64,000 nucleotides of DNA from Gammaproteobacteria bacterium (GCA_009692365.1 SHZJ01000003.1:1-64000), one strand, 5' to 3'. Counted from the first letter of the stretch, positions 48,029 to 58,324 are shown. Program-made: numbers and translations. The notes: generated from the letters alone by a model not told the origin.

Positions 48029-49789
48029 CTAGGCCGCTGGCCGGCCCCCGAGGGCCCCGCGAATACGCACGATTTGCTGCAGTAACGCCGGCGGCAGCCG
48101 CGCGCCAAAGCTGGCGAAGAACGTCTCGAGGTCGTCCATCTCAGCCAACCAAATCGCCGGCTCAATCGCCAGCAAGGCGTCCAGCGTCTGCGCCGAGACC
48201 GTTAAGCCGGAGAGGTCTAAATCTTCGGCTCGCGGCATCAGACCCACAGGCGTTTTGCGGGCCTGCGCTGCCCCGGCACACCGTTCGGTGATCCACCGCA
48301 GCACGCGCATGTTGTCACCATAGCCCGGCCACATGAAATGGCCCGCGGCGTCTTTACGGAACCAGTTCACGTGAAAGACTTTAGGCAGCTGCGCGGAGCG
48401 CGCTCCAAAACTCAGCCAGTGCGCCCAGTAGTCACCAAAGTTGTAGCCGCAGAAAGGTTTCATCGCCATCGGGTCGCGGCGGATCTGCCCCACCTGCCCC
48501 GCGGCCGCGGCCGTTGTTTCGGACGCCACCGCAGCCCCTGTGAAGACCCCGTGCTCCCAATCCAAGGCCTCCAGCACTAAGGGCGCGACGCTCGAGCGAC
48601 GGCCGCCAAAAATAATGGCTGAAATCGGCACGCCTTGCGGCGCGTCGGCTTCGTGGGAATAGCTCGGACACTGCGCGGCGGCGACCGTAAAACGGGCATT
48701 CGGATGGGCCGCTGGGCCATTAGCGACGTTGTGCGGGCGGCCTTGCCAGTCCAGCAGGTCGGCGGGCTTGTCGCCATCGATGCCCTCCCACCACGGCTGT
48801 CGATCCGCGGTCATCGCGACATTGGTGTAAATGGTGTTGCGGCCCAAGGTCTGCATGCAGTTGGGATTGGTTTTCAGGCTGGTGCCTGGCGCCACCCCAA
48901 AAAATCCCGCCTCGGGATTAATGGCCCACAGGCGGCCGTCTTCGCCCGGATGCAACCAAGTGATGTCGTCGCCCACGGTCCAAACTTTCCAACCCGCGTA
49001 AGCGGCCGGTGGCACCAGCATCGCCAAATTAGTTTTGCCGCACGCTGAGGGAAACGCTGCGGCCACATAGGTAATGCGCCCGGTAGGGTCTTCAATGCCG
49101 AGGATCAGCATATGTTCGGCGAGCCAACCTTCGGTGCGCGCCTGCCAACTCGCAATGCGTAGCGCGTGGCATTTTTTGCCCAGCAAAGCATTGCCGCCGT
49201 AGCCGGAACCGATGCTCTTGATCAGCAGTTGCTCCGGGAAATGCATGATGTAGCGACGCGCGGGGTCAAGATCGCCGGTCGAATGCAGGCCTTTCACGAA
49301 GGAGTTTCCCGCCTCGATGTGGGCCAGCGCGCGCGTGCCGATGCGCGCCATGATGCGCATATTGGCGACGACATAGGGGCTGTCGGTAATTTCCACGCCG
49401 GCGCGCGAATACGGCGAGCCGTAGGGGCCCATCAAATAAGGGATCACATACATCGTGCGGCCACGCATGCAGCCCGCGTAGAGCGCATCGATGATGCCGT
49501 GGCCAGCCGCCGGTTCCAGCCAATTGTTGTTGGGGCCTGCGTCTTCCTTGTTCGCCGTGCACACGAACGTTAGGTGTTCGACCCGGGCCACATCGTTCGG
49601 GGCGGAGCGATGGAGGTAGCAGTTGGGATGGGTTTGTTCATTCAGGCGCAGCAACGTACCATCGGCCAACATACTGGCGGTCAGTAGCGCATTCTCGTGG
49701 TCAGAACCGTCACACCAATGGATATGTGCAGGTTTCGTCAGCAGCGCGGTCTCCTCGACCCAAGCCGCTAATTCTAGGCATTTCGTCAT
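48029..49789 (-). CDS. pckG: Phosphoenolpyruvate carboxykinase (GTP)
   Basis: The 586-aa GTP-type enzyme has the P-loop AFPSACGKTNLAML, WEGIDGDKPADLLDWQGR, and SVAPLVLEALDWEHGVFTGA. It makes PEP from oxaloacetate for gluconeogenesis. ATG 49789 has GGAG eight bases upstream; the track's TTG one codon earlier is less likely. It is single, divergent from the phasin gene. Confidence 0.95.
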   Translation of the reverse strand: MTKCLELAAWVEETALLTKPAHIHWCDGSDHENALLTASMLADGTLLRLNEQTHPNCYLHRSAPNDVARVEHLTFVCTANKEDAGPNNNWLEPAAGHGIIDALYAGCMRGRTMYVIPYLMGPYGSPYSRAGVEITDSPYVVANMRIMARIGTRALAHIEAGNSFVKGLHSTGDLDPARRYIMHFPEQLLIKSIGSGYGGNALLGKKCHALRIASWQARTEGWLAEHMLILGIEDPTGRITYVAAAFPSACGKTNLAMLVPPAAYAGWKVWTVGDDITWLHPGEDGRLWAINPEAGFFGVAPGTSLKTNPNCMQTLGRNTIYTNVAMTADRQPWWEGIDGDKPADLLDWQGRPHNVANGPAAHPNARFTVAAAQCPSYSHEADAPQGVPISAIIFGGRRSSVAPLVLEALDWEHGVFTGAAVASETTAAAAGQVGQIRRDPMAMKPFCGYNFGDYWAHWLSFGARSAQLPKVFHVNWFRKDAAGHFMWPGYGDNMRVLRWITERCAGAAQARKTPVGLMPRAEDLDLSGLTVSAQTLDALLAIEPAIWLAEMDDLETFFASFGARLPPALLQQIVRIRGALGGRPAA

Positions 49790-50019
49790 CAAATTTTCTC
49801 CATTGCGCGCTCGGCGGCTGAGCCTCCTCAGACGCAGCGAGCGCTATACGACATCGCTCGCCAGCGAGACAGCGGGCACTTTAATCTAATCTCCCTGCTA
49901 ATTTGAAGGAATCTAACGCTGGCGCAGATAATTTCTGACGTTGACCCGGCGCATTACCGCCCGCGTGGCCACACGACCCAAGCTACTGCTGCCCAGTTCA
50001 CAAACTTCTGACAAAAGTG

Positions 50020-50049
50020 TTGACAGCGCTTTTCCAAAGGGCTTATGGT
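50020..50049 (+). promoter_or_regulatory. Candidate sigma-70 promoter of the phasin gene
   Basis: TTGACA (perfect -35) is followed after 18 bp by TATGGT (four of six matches to -10), and the ATG is about 58 bp beyond the -10. The surrounding stretch (49790-50106) has no gene. Lies in the divergent pckG/phasin spacer. Confidence 0.6.
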
Positions 50050-50106
50050 GCGTCGCACAATTGCTGCTTTGCGATAAGCAGCCCAGCCAATTAGGAATCG
50101 AAGACC

Positions 50107-50487
50107 ATGGAAAGTTTTTCTGCTCGGGGTGACTCCTTCAGGAAGGCGGCGATGGCGTCAGGCAAATCGTTAGAGGCCCTTAATCTGACCTTGCTGCGGA
50201 AGTGGTCTAGCTCGCAGGCGGCCTTCTGCGCCGGCGCTTTAGAGACCGCTAAGCAGTGGACCCGCAACTTTGCGCAGCACCAAGCGCTGCCCGATTTATT
50301 CGACGCCCAGCGCAAGCTGCTGGTTGACTACAACGCGCGCTGCCTCACGGCGGCCCGCGAAAACACCGATCTGCTCCTCGCGACTCGCGAGGATTACCAG
50401 AGCTGGTTTGAACAAGGTTACCAATTTTTTACCGCGCAGGCGCAGGACGTGACGGTCAAGCCGGTCGCGAGCCGCAAGGGGGTCTGA
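50107..50487 (+). CDS. Phasin family protein
   Basis: The 126-aa amphipathic helical protein (RKAAMASGKSLEALNLTLLRKW, LFDAQRKLLVDYNARCL, ATREDYQSWFEQGYQF) matches phasin-type granule-coat proteins, which control PHA granule size and number. It is the only gene on the plus strand among the PHA genes and is convergent with phaC. PhaR probably regulates it. Confidence 0.82.
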   Translation: MESFSARGDSFRKAAMASGKSLEALNLTLLRKWSSSQAAFCAGALETAKQWTRNFAQHQALPDLFDAQRKLLVDYNARCLTAARENTDLLLATREDYQSWFEQGYQFFTAQAQDVTVKPVASRKGV

Positions 50488-50551
50488 GCTAGGCCCACCG
50501 CCAATTTCCAGCCCTTGATTTCTCCTGTTTGACCTCCCCTCTGCCCTCGTC

Positions 50552-50586
50552 GACCGGCCTCCCGGCCGGTCTTCGGGGGTGCTTTT
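50552..50586 (+). terminator. Terminator between phasin and phaC
   Basis: GACCGGCC-TCCC-GGCCGGTC is a perfect 8-bp stem and is followed after TTCGGGGGTGC by a T5 run. It lies between the convergent phasin and phaC genes. Confidence 0.5.
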
Positions 50587-50637
50587 TAGCGTCCAGCCGC
50601 CCCTCCCGATCGACCGCCCCACCGCCAAGCAGCTGTT

Positions 50638-51696
50638 TCATAGCGCGCTCCGCTGCGCCAGCCACTGCCCTATCGAGCGGGCCACCACGCTGCGCGCGCT
50701 GCCGACATAAATACCGATATGCCCGCCGGGCACCTCTACTTCTTGATAATCCGTGCTGCCAATTTTAGCCGCCAGGCCCCGCGAGGAGGCTGGCGGAACC
50801 AAATGGTCAGCGCGCGCATAAACATTGAGCACCGGCATCGTTAAGCGCGCGAGCGCCACCCGCTGCCCACCCAGCCGCAAGCGTCCGCGCCACAGGGCGT
50901 TATCGCGATAAAAATCCCGCGCAAACTCTTGCAGCGCCAAGCCCGCTAGATCGGGGCTGTCGAAAATCCATTTTTCCATCCGCAGGAACAGCGCCAGCGC
51001 CGCGGGATCGGTCATTTGCTCGACTAAGCCCACGTATTTCTGATGGAGAAGGCGATAGGGCTTGAGGGCCAGAAACAGGCTGTTGAGGGCATCCCCGCGG
51101 AGATTCTGCTCGCCCAAGCGCTCGATATCGACGGCGCGCAGGAGATGGCTTAGGAGGTCCTCTGGGGTGTGGAAATCAACCGGCGTCACCGTGAGTACCA
51201 GATTACGCACGCGGGCGGGGTTGAGGGCCGCATAACACAGCCCAAACGTGCCGCCCTGACAGATCCCCATCATGTTGATCGGCCCCGCCGCAGCCAACCA
51301 GTCAACGCAGGCGGCCAAATCGTGATTGATGTACTCGTTCAAGCCCCGTTGGCGATCGAGCGCCGTGGGGTCCTCCCATTCAATCAGATGGACATCCACG
51401 CCCAGCGCTAGCAGGGCGCGGACTAAGGACCGGTCGGGCTGCAAATCGGCCATCGAGGGCCGGTTCACCAAGCCGTAGACGATTAGGGTTGGCACCCGCT
51501 GGACGTCCTGCTGCAGGGGTGTGTAGCGAAAGAGGCGCGCCTTCCCGCACTGCCGTAGCAGCGTGCGCGCCGATCCGCCCGGCAGCGGATTCGGCGGGGG
51601 ATTGTCCCGCAGCGCCGCCAGGCCGCGCGCCAGTGACCGCTCCCAGGCGACCATTTCTCGGCCTAAATCTGCCCAGTTCAACGCCAGTCGTGGCAT
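50638..51696 (-). CDS. phaC: Class III PHA synthase subunit PhaC
   Basis: The 352-aa alpha/beta hydrolase has the lipase-like box GICQGG with nucleophile C146, then VYARADHLVPP (Asp) and VPGGHIGIYVG (His). The length and short N-terminus are those of class III (PhaEC) synthases. With PhaE it polymerises 3-hydroxyacyl-CoA into PHA. It begins 2 bp after phaE. Confidence 0.95.
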   Translation of the reverse strand: MPRLALNWADLGREMVAWERSLARGLAALRDNPPPNPLPGGSARTLLRQCGKARLFRYTPLQQDVQRVPTLIVYGLVNRPSMADLQPDRSLVRALLALGVDVHLIEWEDPTALDRQRGLNEYINHDLAACVDWLAAAGPINMMGICQGGTFGLCYAALNPARVRNLVLTVTPVDFHTPEDLLSHLLRAVDIERLGEQNLRGDALNSLFLALKPYRLLHQKYVGLVEQMTDPAALALFLRMEKWIFDSPDLAGLALQEFARDFYRDNALWRGRLRLGGQRVALARLTMPVLNVYARADHLVPPASSRGLAAKIGSTDYQEVEVPGGHIGIYVGSARSVVARSIGQWLAQRSAL

Positions 51697-51698
51697 GG

Positions 51699-52634
51699 CT
51701 AAGGGCCCTGTCGGCGGGGTGACGTCAGCGAACCCGGCGCGCCGGCCGCCGCGGGCTCGCTGGGAGCGGCACCGGCCGGTTGACGCGCGGCCTTACCGGC
51801 TGGTTGACGCGCTGCCTTACTCACGGGCCGGCCTGCTGGCTGACGCGTGGGCTGCAAGGGGGTGACATTTGCGGGTCGCGGCTCCGACGGCCCGGCGGCT
51901 GCCGCCTCCAAGGCCGCCACCCGCCGCCCCAGCGCCACAAACTCATCCAGCGTGGGAACGTCCAGCAACGGCACGGTGCGCTGCGCCCAAGCGCGCACCG
52001 CCGCCCGCAGGCCCAAGCTCGCGTTGAGATAGTGACCGAAGGCCTGCGCGTAGTCGGGCCGGCGCGCCTGGGCCAGATAAGCTGTTTCCAAGTGGTCGAT
52101 AAACGCATCGTAAAGGCCGCGCAGCGAGGCAATTGGCGGCCCGTCGTCGTCCCGCTCTAGGCTTGCGCTAAAGGCCGCAGCGCCCACCCGCAGGGCTTCC
52201 CATTGCGCCAATTGCAGCGCGAGCGCGGCCTCCCGCTCGACCCGCTGCGCGGCGGCCAAAGCGGCATATCCGTTTTGCCATTCCCGGCTTGGGCCAAAGG
52301 CTGGCCACTGCGTGCCGGCAGGAAGCGGCGCTGCGGCGCGGCCGGCGAGTAGCGCCAAATCGATGCCGTGGATGAAGTCCGCCAGTAAGCTTTGTAGCGC
52401 TGGGGTGATGCTCCCCGACCGTCGCCCGCGCGCCGAGGCCGCGCCGCAGGCCGCTAACAGTTGGGCGAACCGCCCGAAAGAGGCCCATGGCGCAGCACCG
52501 GTCAACTCGTTGAACAGTTTCTCCCAAGACTCCCAGCTGGCAGCATCGGGAAGTTCGCGCCACGGGCCGACCCACTGCAGCCAGCTATCCAGAAACTCCG
52601 CCTGCAGGCGCTGCCAGTGCGCCGGGTGTTCCAT
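51699..52634 (-). CDS. phaE: Class III PHA synthase subunit PhaE
   Basis: The 311-aa helical protein has the PhaE-type core (PASRRPDYAQAFGHYLNASLGLRAAVRAWA-like, LRGLYDAFIDHLE), which activates PhaC. The C-terminal third is a low-complexity Ala/Pro/Gln/Arg tail with repeated QPAG units (RQPAGRP, RQPAGKA, RQPAGAA) that may act as a flexible linker. It follows acs by 24 bp and precedes phaC. Confidence 0.9.
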   Translation of the reverse strand: MEHPAHWQRLQAEFLDSWLQWVGPWRELPDAASWESWEKLFNELTGAAPWASFGRFAQLLAACGAASARGRRSGSITPALQSLLADFIHGIDLALLAGRAAAPLPAGTQWPAFGPSREWQNGYAALAAAQRVEREAALALQLAQWEALRVGAAAFSASLERDDDGPPIASLRGLYDAFIDHLETAYLAQARRPDYAQAFGHYLNASLGLRAAVRAWAQRTVPLLDVPTLDEFVALGRRVAALEAAAAGPSEPRPANVTPLQPTRQPAGRPVSKAARQPAGKAARQPAGAAPSEPAAAGAPGSLTSPRRQGP

Positions 52635-52658
52635 CGGTACCGCCTGTTGTCGGCAGCT

Positions 52659-54596
52659 TTATTGGACGCTGCGATTCGCGAGCAGATCGTCCACCACCGC
52701 GGGATCCGCCAGCGTGCTGGTATCCCCCAGCGTATCGATTTCATTGGCGGCGATTTTGCGCAGGATGCGCCGCATGATTTTGCCGGACCGGGTCTTGGGT
52801 AAACCGGGGGCCCACTGGATGATGTCCGGCGCGGCAAGCGCGCCGATTTCGCGGCGCACGTGGCCAATCAATTCCCGGCTCAGCGCCTCATCGGGTACCA
52901 GCCCGTGCATCAGGGTGACGTAGGCGTAAATGCCCTGTCCTTTCACCGGGTGTGGATAACCCACGACTGCCGCTTCCGACACGGCCCGGTGGAGGACTAG
53001 CGCGCTCTCAATTTCGGCAGTCCCCAGGCGATGCCCCGACACGTTGATCACGTCGTCGATGCGGCCCGTGATCCAGTAATAGCCGTCAGCGTCGCGGCGC
53101 GCGCCGTCGCCCGTGAAATAGGCCCCCGGAAACAGGGCGAAATAGGTTTCTTTAAAGCGCTGATGGTCACCGTAAACCGTGCGCATCTGGCCGGGCCAAG
53201 AGCCTTTAATCACCAGTGCGCCGGCCGCCGGCCCGTGGAGCTCGTTGCCTTTTTCATCGAGCAACGCCGGCTCGATGCCGAAAAAGGGTAGGGTTGCCGA
53301 GCCCGGCTTCAGGGCGCACGCGCCGGGGAGCGGGGTGATGAGGATGCCGCCCGTTTCGGTCTGCCACCAGGTATCCACGATCGGGCAACGCTGCTCGCCC
53401 ACCACCCGGTAGTACCACTCCCACGCCTCGGGATTGATGGGCTCGCCCACCGAACCCAGTAAGCGCAGACTCGCCCGGGAATGCCGCTTGACCGGTTCGT
53501 CCCCATACGCCATCAAGGCCCGCAGCGCGGTGGGCGCAGTGTAGAAAATATTGACCTGATGCTTATCGATAACCTGCCAGAAACGCCCGCTGTCCGGCCA
53601 CGTCGGCACGCCCTCGAACATCAGCGTGGTGGCGCCGTTGGCGAGCGGGCCGTAAATGATGTAGGTGTGGCCGGTCACCCAACCCACATCCGCCGTGCAC
53701 CAGTAAATATCGCCATCACGATAGTCGAACACGTATCTGTGGGTCATCGCCGCGTAGGTCAGGTAGCCGCCACTGGTGTGCAGCACGCCTTTGGGTTTCC
53801 CCGTCGAGCCCGAGGTATACAGGATGAACAACGGATGCTCGGCGTCCACGCTCACGGGCGGACACACCGCACTGGCATTCGCACTGGCCTCGTGAAACCA
53901 CACGTCGCGCCCGGCCGACCACGCGACCGGGCCACCGGTGTGCCGCACCACAAACACCGTGTGCACGTTGGGACATTCCACAAGCGCCAAATCGGTGTTG
54001 GTCTTGAGTGCGATGGCGCGCCCGCCGCGGCGGCCTGCATCAGCCGTAATCACCACCTGACAATCCGAATCGAGGATGCGGTCTTTCAAGGCCTCGGGAG
54101 AGAAGCCGCCAAAAACCACCGAATGCACCGCGCCGATGCGCGCGCAGGCCAGCATAGCGACCGCCGCCTCGGGGATCATCGGCAGGTAGATGGAGACCCG
54201 ATCGCCCGCGCGCACGCCGCGCGCCTGTAGGGCATTGGCGAAACGGCAGATGGCCTCGTGCAGTTCACGGTAGCTCAGTCGACGCGTTGCGCCGGGATCA
54301 TCGCCCTCCCACAAAATGGCGGTTTGGTCGCCGCGCGTCGCGAGATGCCGGTCAACGCAGTTGGAGGCCACATTGAGTTGTGCGCCTTCGTACCAGCGGA
54401 TGTCAGCCTGCTGAAAGTCCCAGTTGGAAACCCGCTCCCAAGGTCGGTCCCAGGTCACAAATTCCTCGGCCTGCGCGGCCCAGAAACGGTCTGGATCGGC
54501 CAAAGATTGTTGGTACATCGCGGCGTACTGCGCGCTGGTGAGATGGGTGCGGGCCAGCGCCGCCGGCAAGATGGGATGAACGATTTCCGCGGACAT
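52659..54596 (-). CDS. acs: Acetyl-CoA synthetase
   Basis: The 645-aa AMP-forming enzyme has [51 protein letters not shown] and the acetylated-lysine region [16 protein letters not shown]. It makes acetyl-CoA from acetate and ATP. GGAGG precedes the ATG. It is first in acs-phaE-phaC, so acetate activation and PHA synthesis are co-transcribed. Confidence 0.96.
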   Translation of the reverse strand: MSAEIVHPILPAALARTHLTSAQYAAMYQQSLADPDRFWAAQAEEFVTWDRPWERVSNWDFQQADIRWYEGAQLNVASNCVDRHLATRGDQTAILWEGDDPGATRRLSYRELHEAICRFANALQARGVRAGDRVSIYLPMIPEAAVAMLACARIGAVHSVVFGGFSPEALKDRILDSDCQVVITADAGRRGGRAIALKTNTDLALVECPNVHTVFVVRHTGGPVAWSAGRDVWFHEASANASAVCPPVSVDAEHPLFILYTSGSTGKPKGVLHTSGGYLTYAAMTHRYVFDYRDGDIYWCTADVGWVTGHTYIIYGPLANGATTLMFEGVPTWPDSGRFWQVIDKHQVNIFYTAPTALRALMAYGDEPVKRHSRASLRLLGSVGEPINPEAWEWYYRVVGEQRCPIVDTWWQTETGGILITPLPGACALKPGSATLPFFGIEPALLDEKGNELHGPAAGALVIKGSWPGQMRTVYGDHQRFKETYFALFPGAYFTGDGARRDADGYYWITGRIDDVINVSGHRLGTAEIESALVLHRAVSEAAVVGYPHPVKGQGIYAYVTLMHGLVPDEALSRELIGHVRREIGALAAPDIIQWAPGLPKTRSGKIMRRILRKIAANEIDTLGDTSTLADPAVVDDLLANRSVQ

Positions 54597-54765
54597 GGCA
54601 TTTCCTCCAGAGGGTGCTGCGGCCGGTGGGTTGCCGGCCGGTGCTCAGTATAGCCAAGCCTGCTCGAGCGGACACGCCGCGCCAGCCGGCGCCGCGCATT
54701 GCGTGTTGCGTCGGGCAGCGATTAAGGTGGGGGGGGTCGCTTCTGAACCCACGGTAGTTGTACGT

Positions 54766-55764
54766 ATGTCCATCACCGAACCGCTCCATACCGCGCTCCT
54801 CGCCGTTGCCGAAGCCTGCCGCGTTGCCCGCGCCGCACAGCGCAATCTCAAGACGCTTGCGAGCCTCACTAAAGATGATTTCAGTCCGGTCACCCTCGCC
54901 GATTTTGCCGCTCAAGCGGTGGTCTGCCTGCGCCTACGGGCCGGGCTGGGCGAGTATGCGTTGGTTGCCGAGGAGTCAGCCGGCGACCTGCGTGACCCCG
55001 CTCGACGTGAGATCGCCGACGCCGTGACGCTAGCGGTGAAGGCCTTATGGCCGAACATCGACCGCGCTGGGGTGCTGGCTGCAATCGACGAGGGTAACCA
55101 CGACGCGACCGCCAGCCGCTACTGGACGCTGGACCCCATCGACGGCACGAAGGGTTTTCTGCGCGGCGGGCAGTACGCCGTTTCCTTAGCGCTCATTGAA
55201 CGCGGGGTCGTGGTCGCAGGGGTACTCGGTTGCCCTAACTTAGGGCTGGATTTCGAGCGCTCTTTCGACCAGCCAGACCCCGCGGGAACCCTTTTCTACG
55301 CCACCCGGGGCGGTGGTGCGTGGTGCATCCCCGGGCTCGATGTGCACGCGACGCCGCACCGCCTCGCCATCACGCCGGGCCGGCCGTTGGGAGAGCTTCG
55401 GATGTGCGAGTCGGTGGAGGCGGGTCACTCGCGGCTGGATAGCGCCTCCCAGGTCCGCGAATTTCTGCAAGCAACCGGCAAACCCGCTCGCCTGGACAGC
55501 CAATGTAAATATGCGGTCGTGGCCCGCGGCCAAGCGGATGCCTATCTGCGCCTACCCACGCGCCGCGACTACGTGGAGAAAATATGGGACCACGCGGCCG
55601 GCATGTTGGTCGCCCAGGAAGCAGGTGCGCGGGTGACCGACATCGACGGTCGCCCGCTCGATTTCTCACTGGGCGCCGGCCTGTCCGCTAATCGTGGCGT
55701 GGTTTGCGCACCGCCCGATTTGCACCCCGCCCTGCTGGCGGCGATCGCCCGCCTCGAGTCATAG
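54766..55764 (+). CDS. 3'(2'),5'-bisphosphate nucleotidase, HAL2-like
   Basis: The 332-aa inositol monophosphatase-superfamily enzyme has KDDFSPVTLADFAAQAV, the metal motif WTLDPIDGTKGFLRGGQYAVSL, and WDHAAGMLVAQEAGARVTD. The DFSPVTLADFAAQ and WTLDPIDGTKGF segments are close to the eukaryotic HAL2/SAL1 branch rather than to E. coli CysQ. It likely removes PAP made in sulfation or sulfate assimilation. Start ATG 54766 rather than 54595. A G8 tract lies 30 bp upstream. Confidence 0.85.
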   Translation: MSITEPLHTALLAVAEACRVARAAQRNLKTLASLTKDDFSPVTLADFAAQAVVCLRLRAGLGEYALVAEESAGDLRDPARREIADAVTLAVKALWPNIDRAGVLAAIDEGNHDATASRYWTLDPIDGTKGFLRGGQYAVSLALIERGVVVAGVLGCPNLGLDFERSFDQPDPAGTLFYATRGGGAWCIPGLDVHATPHRLAITPGRPLGELRMCESVEAGHSRLDSASQVREFLQATGKPARLDSQCKYAVVARGQADAYLRLPTRRDYVEKIWDHAAGMLVAQEAGARVTDIDGRPLDFSLGAGLSANRGVVCAPPDLHPALLAAIARLES

Positions 55765-55903
55765 CCCAGCCCCGGCTGGCGTTTGTCAGCCAGCCGGGCA
55801 CCTGCTAGGGTCTGTGCTGCCCACGTCGCTGGCCTGCGGCAGAGGCCGCCCACCGCCGTAGCCACAGGATTTAACAAAAATAAAATAAAGTCCGGAGGAC
55901 CTC

Positions 55904-56587
55904 ATGAGCAGAAAAGCCTTGCAGCCGCCCTATCGTGTTTTATTGGTCGAGGACCATAAATTTATCGCCGAATTGCTGGCTAAGAAGCTGAGCTTGGACG
56001 GCACCATCCAAGTCATCGGCATCGCAAGTTCTGGCGCGACCGCAGAACAAATGGTGAGCCAAAACCACGTCGACATCGTGCTGCTGGACATCCAGCTCGA
56101 ACAGGAATCAGGGGTGGGGGTGGCCAAACGTCTAATGGCGCTACAACCCGATATCCGCATCTTGGCGCTATCCGCTCTGGACCAAGGCCCCTACCCGCTG
56201 GCGCTGCTGCAAACTGGCGCGGTGGGATTTCTATCCAAGCGCATTACCACCCTAGAGATTGCCGACGCTGTGCGCCGCGTCGCCGGCGGCGAAATGGCAA
56301 TCAGCCCTGGGGTGGCCGCTTATTTGGCCACCCAGCGCGCCAACGCGGATCCCTTCGAGTGGCTGGCGCTGCTGACCCCCAAGGAAACCGAAATCCTCGC
56401 CCTGCTCGCGCAAGGCAGCGACGTTAAACAGATCGCCAACCACCTGGTACTAAGCGCTAAAACCGTGCAGACCCATCGCAAAAACCTGCGCAAAAAACTC
56501 CACGTCAGCACCGATGTCGAACTGTGTTTGCTCGCCATCAAGGCGGGGTTGCTGGATGTGCATCAGGCGGGACCCGGCGCACGCTGA
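55904..56587 (+). CDS. LuxR-type (NarL/FixJ) response regulator
   Basis: The 227-aa protein has a receiver domain with the phosphorylation site D62 (DIVLLDIQLEQ), then a LuxR HTH domain at about 160-215 (LTPKETEILALLAQGSDVKQ, TVQTHRKNLRKKL). It is likely to be a DNA-binding regulator of the UvrY/NarL type. No sensor kinase is adjacent, so its partner is unknown. A strong GGAGG ribosome site follows an AT-rich leader (TTAACAAAAATAAAATAAAG). Confidence 0.9.
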   Translation: MSRKALQPPYRVLLVEDHKFIAELLAKKLSLDGTIQVIGIASSGATAEQMVSQNHVDIVLLDIQLEQESGVGVAKRLMALQPDIRILALSALDQGPYPLALLQTGAVGFLSKRITTLEIADAVRRVAGGEMAISPGVAAYLATQRANADPFEWLALLTPKETEILALLAQGSDVKQIANHLVLSAKTVQTHRKNLRKKLHVSTDVELCLLAIKAGLLDVHQAGPGAR

Positions 56588-56822
56588 GCGGCCAGTGATC
56601 AGGGGCTGCGCGTCCCCAGGTAATACACCGCGCAGGCCCGGAGCGTGACGCCACCCCAAAACTGCAACCAGCCCTGACGCCCATACCGGCCTGCCACCAA
56701 CGGCTAGCAGGCCGATAATGCGCGTCAGCACGACGGTCAGTTCCACAAACGCGTCGGTGGTCGGGGCCACAAAAGCCTGCCCCTCGAGCGGTACCTGACT
56801 TTCGCGATAACGCATCCTAAAC

Positions 56823-57209
56823 CTACGGGGCGTAGGCCACGGCTTCGATCTCGACCAGCGCGCCGGCCAGTACCAAACCCGATACCACCGTGGAGCGCAC
56901 GGGTGGCGTGGCCGCGAAGTGGCCGGCGTAAATCTCATTGAAGCGCCCGAAGTCCTCGCGGGCCGTCAGCCACACAGTGACCTTGAACACTTGGTCGAGC
57001 GTGCAGCCGGCCTCTTGCAGAACGTGACTGACGTTTGCCAGCGCCTGTCGGGTTTGAGTTTCAATATCCGGGCCCGCTAGCCGGCCGGTGCTATCCAAAC
57101 CCAGCTGACCCGACAGGAACACAAAGTCGCCCGCGCGCACCCCCTTTGATAAGGGCAGCGCCTTGCCGTCTGCCAGTTTGAGCTGGCCCCCAATAATTTG
57201 ATGGGACAT
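56823..57209 (-). CDS. RidA-family (YjgF/UK114) protein
   Basis: The 128-aa protein has VFLSGQLGLDSTGRLAGPDIETQTRQAL and the C-terminal PPVRSTVVSG segment of the RidA family, with the Arg that binds the enamine/imine carboxylate. RidA proteins hydrolyse reactive enamine intermediates of amino-acid metabolism. The ATG at 57209 has AGGAG seven bases upstream; the longer ORF to 57443 overlaps the transporter. It follows the transporter by about 12 bp on the same strand. Confidence 0.88.
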   Translation of the reverse strand: MSHQIIGGQLKLADGKALPLSKGVRAGDFVFLSGQLGLDSTGRLAGPDIETQTRQALANVSHVLQEAGCTLDQVFKVTVWLTAREDFGRFNEIYAGHFAATPPVRSTVVSGLVLAGALVEIEAVAYAP

Positions 57210-57220
57210 CGTTGACTCCT

Positions 57221-58324
57221 TCATGCGGATCGCGCCGGGGCGCGAACAATTTGCCACACACCCAAGGTTAACAACGGCAGGGTAAACACCGCTAGAAAAC
57301 ACCACGCAAGGCTGCCGTAGCCCTTGGCGATGAGGTCTACTATCCCCACGCGGGACAACCACAGGCTCAACCCCGTCATGCTCGCCGCGAGCAGCGCATG
57401 ACACCACGCCGGGAAAGCCTGGCCAACGCGCTGCGTGCGCCACGCGTCCAGCCGCTCGTTAAGCCCCTGCAAAACACCAACGCCGGTTTGGACGATGGTC
57501 ATGAACAACAAGCCGACGTAGATATACAGACAAACTGGCGTGCCGTAATGCACCACCAGCCAGTAGGCGGGCACCGGCTCGGTGATGATCTGCGGGTAGT
57601 TGGCCATAAAACTCAGATGGAGGACGAGTGCGGGTAACACCCCGGCGCAGGCGGCGATGAAAGCCGCACCCAGCGCCTGCCCGCGCCGTTCGATGGCGGT
57701 CGTGGAGTAGAGCAACACGGGCACGAGCGCGCTGTTGTACATCGTGAATTGGGCCGCGTGACTGAGCCAGCCGGATTTGATTTCGCCGGTGGCCAGCGTC
57801 GCCCAGAGGGTCTCCCCGCTGGCCTGCCACACCAGGGTGCACAAGGCGACCAGCCCCAGGCTGATGGCCACTGCCCCGGCGGTGAGCGTGACCGCAACGA
57901 GGCGGCGGCCAAAAAAATTACACAGCACCACCATCAAGAGCATCAGCAGCGTACCGACCTGCGCAGGCATCCCGAAAGCCTCCCCCAGCACGCGCCCAGC
58001 GGCCGCCCCCGTCACCGCCAGCACGATTGTCAGCAACACCAGGAAACAGATTTCGTAGGCCACCCAACTCGGTCCCAGCAGGGTGTGGAGAAAATCGCGG
58101 TAGTTGTAAACCCGAAATAAGCGGGCGAATTCAAAACTTGCACCGAGCACGGCCGTGAACCCCAAGGTGACCAGCGCCGTGCCGGCTAAACCACCCCACG
58201 GGCCAAAGGCGGAAAGAAACTCTACGACTTCACGGCCCGTGCCGTAGGCGCCACCCACTACTACCGACTGAAAGACGCCGGCCGGGAGCAAATAGATAGC
58301 CGCTACGCGGCGCCAGTTGGCCAT
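57221..58324 (-). CDS. YkvI-like multi-pass membrane protein (APC-type)
   Basis: The 367-aa protein has about ten hydrophobic helices. It opens with IYLLPAGVFQSVVVGGAYGTGREVVEFLSAFGPWG, resembling the YkvI/amino-acid-transporter (APC superfamily) start. It is presumably an inner-membrane transporter of unknown substrate, and the adjacent RidA points to an amino acid or amine. The ATG at 58324 follows AAGGA; the track starts one codon earlier at TTG. Confidence 0.75.
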   Translation of the reverse strand: MANWRRVAAIYLLPAGVFQSVVVGGAYGTGREVVEFLSAFGPWGGLAGTALVTLGFTAVLGASFEFARLFRVYNYRDFLHTLLGPSWVAYEICFLVLLTIVLAVTGAAAGRVLGEAFGMPAQVGTLLMLLMVVLCNFFGRRLVAVTLTAGAVAISLGLVALCTLVWQASGETLWATLATGEIKSGWLSHAAQFTMYNSALVPVLLYSTTAIERRGQALGAAFIAACAGVLPALVLHLSFMANYPQIITEPVPAYWLVVHYGTPVCLYIYVGLLFMTIVQTGVGVLQGLNERLDAWRTQRVGQAFPAWCHALLAASMTGLSLWLSRVGIVDLIAKGYGSLAWCFLAVFTLPLLTLGVWQIVRAPARSA

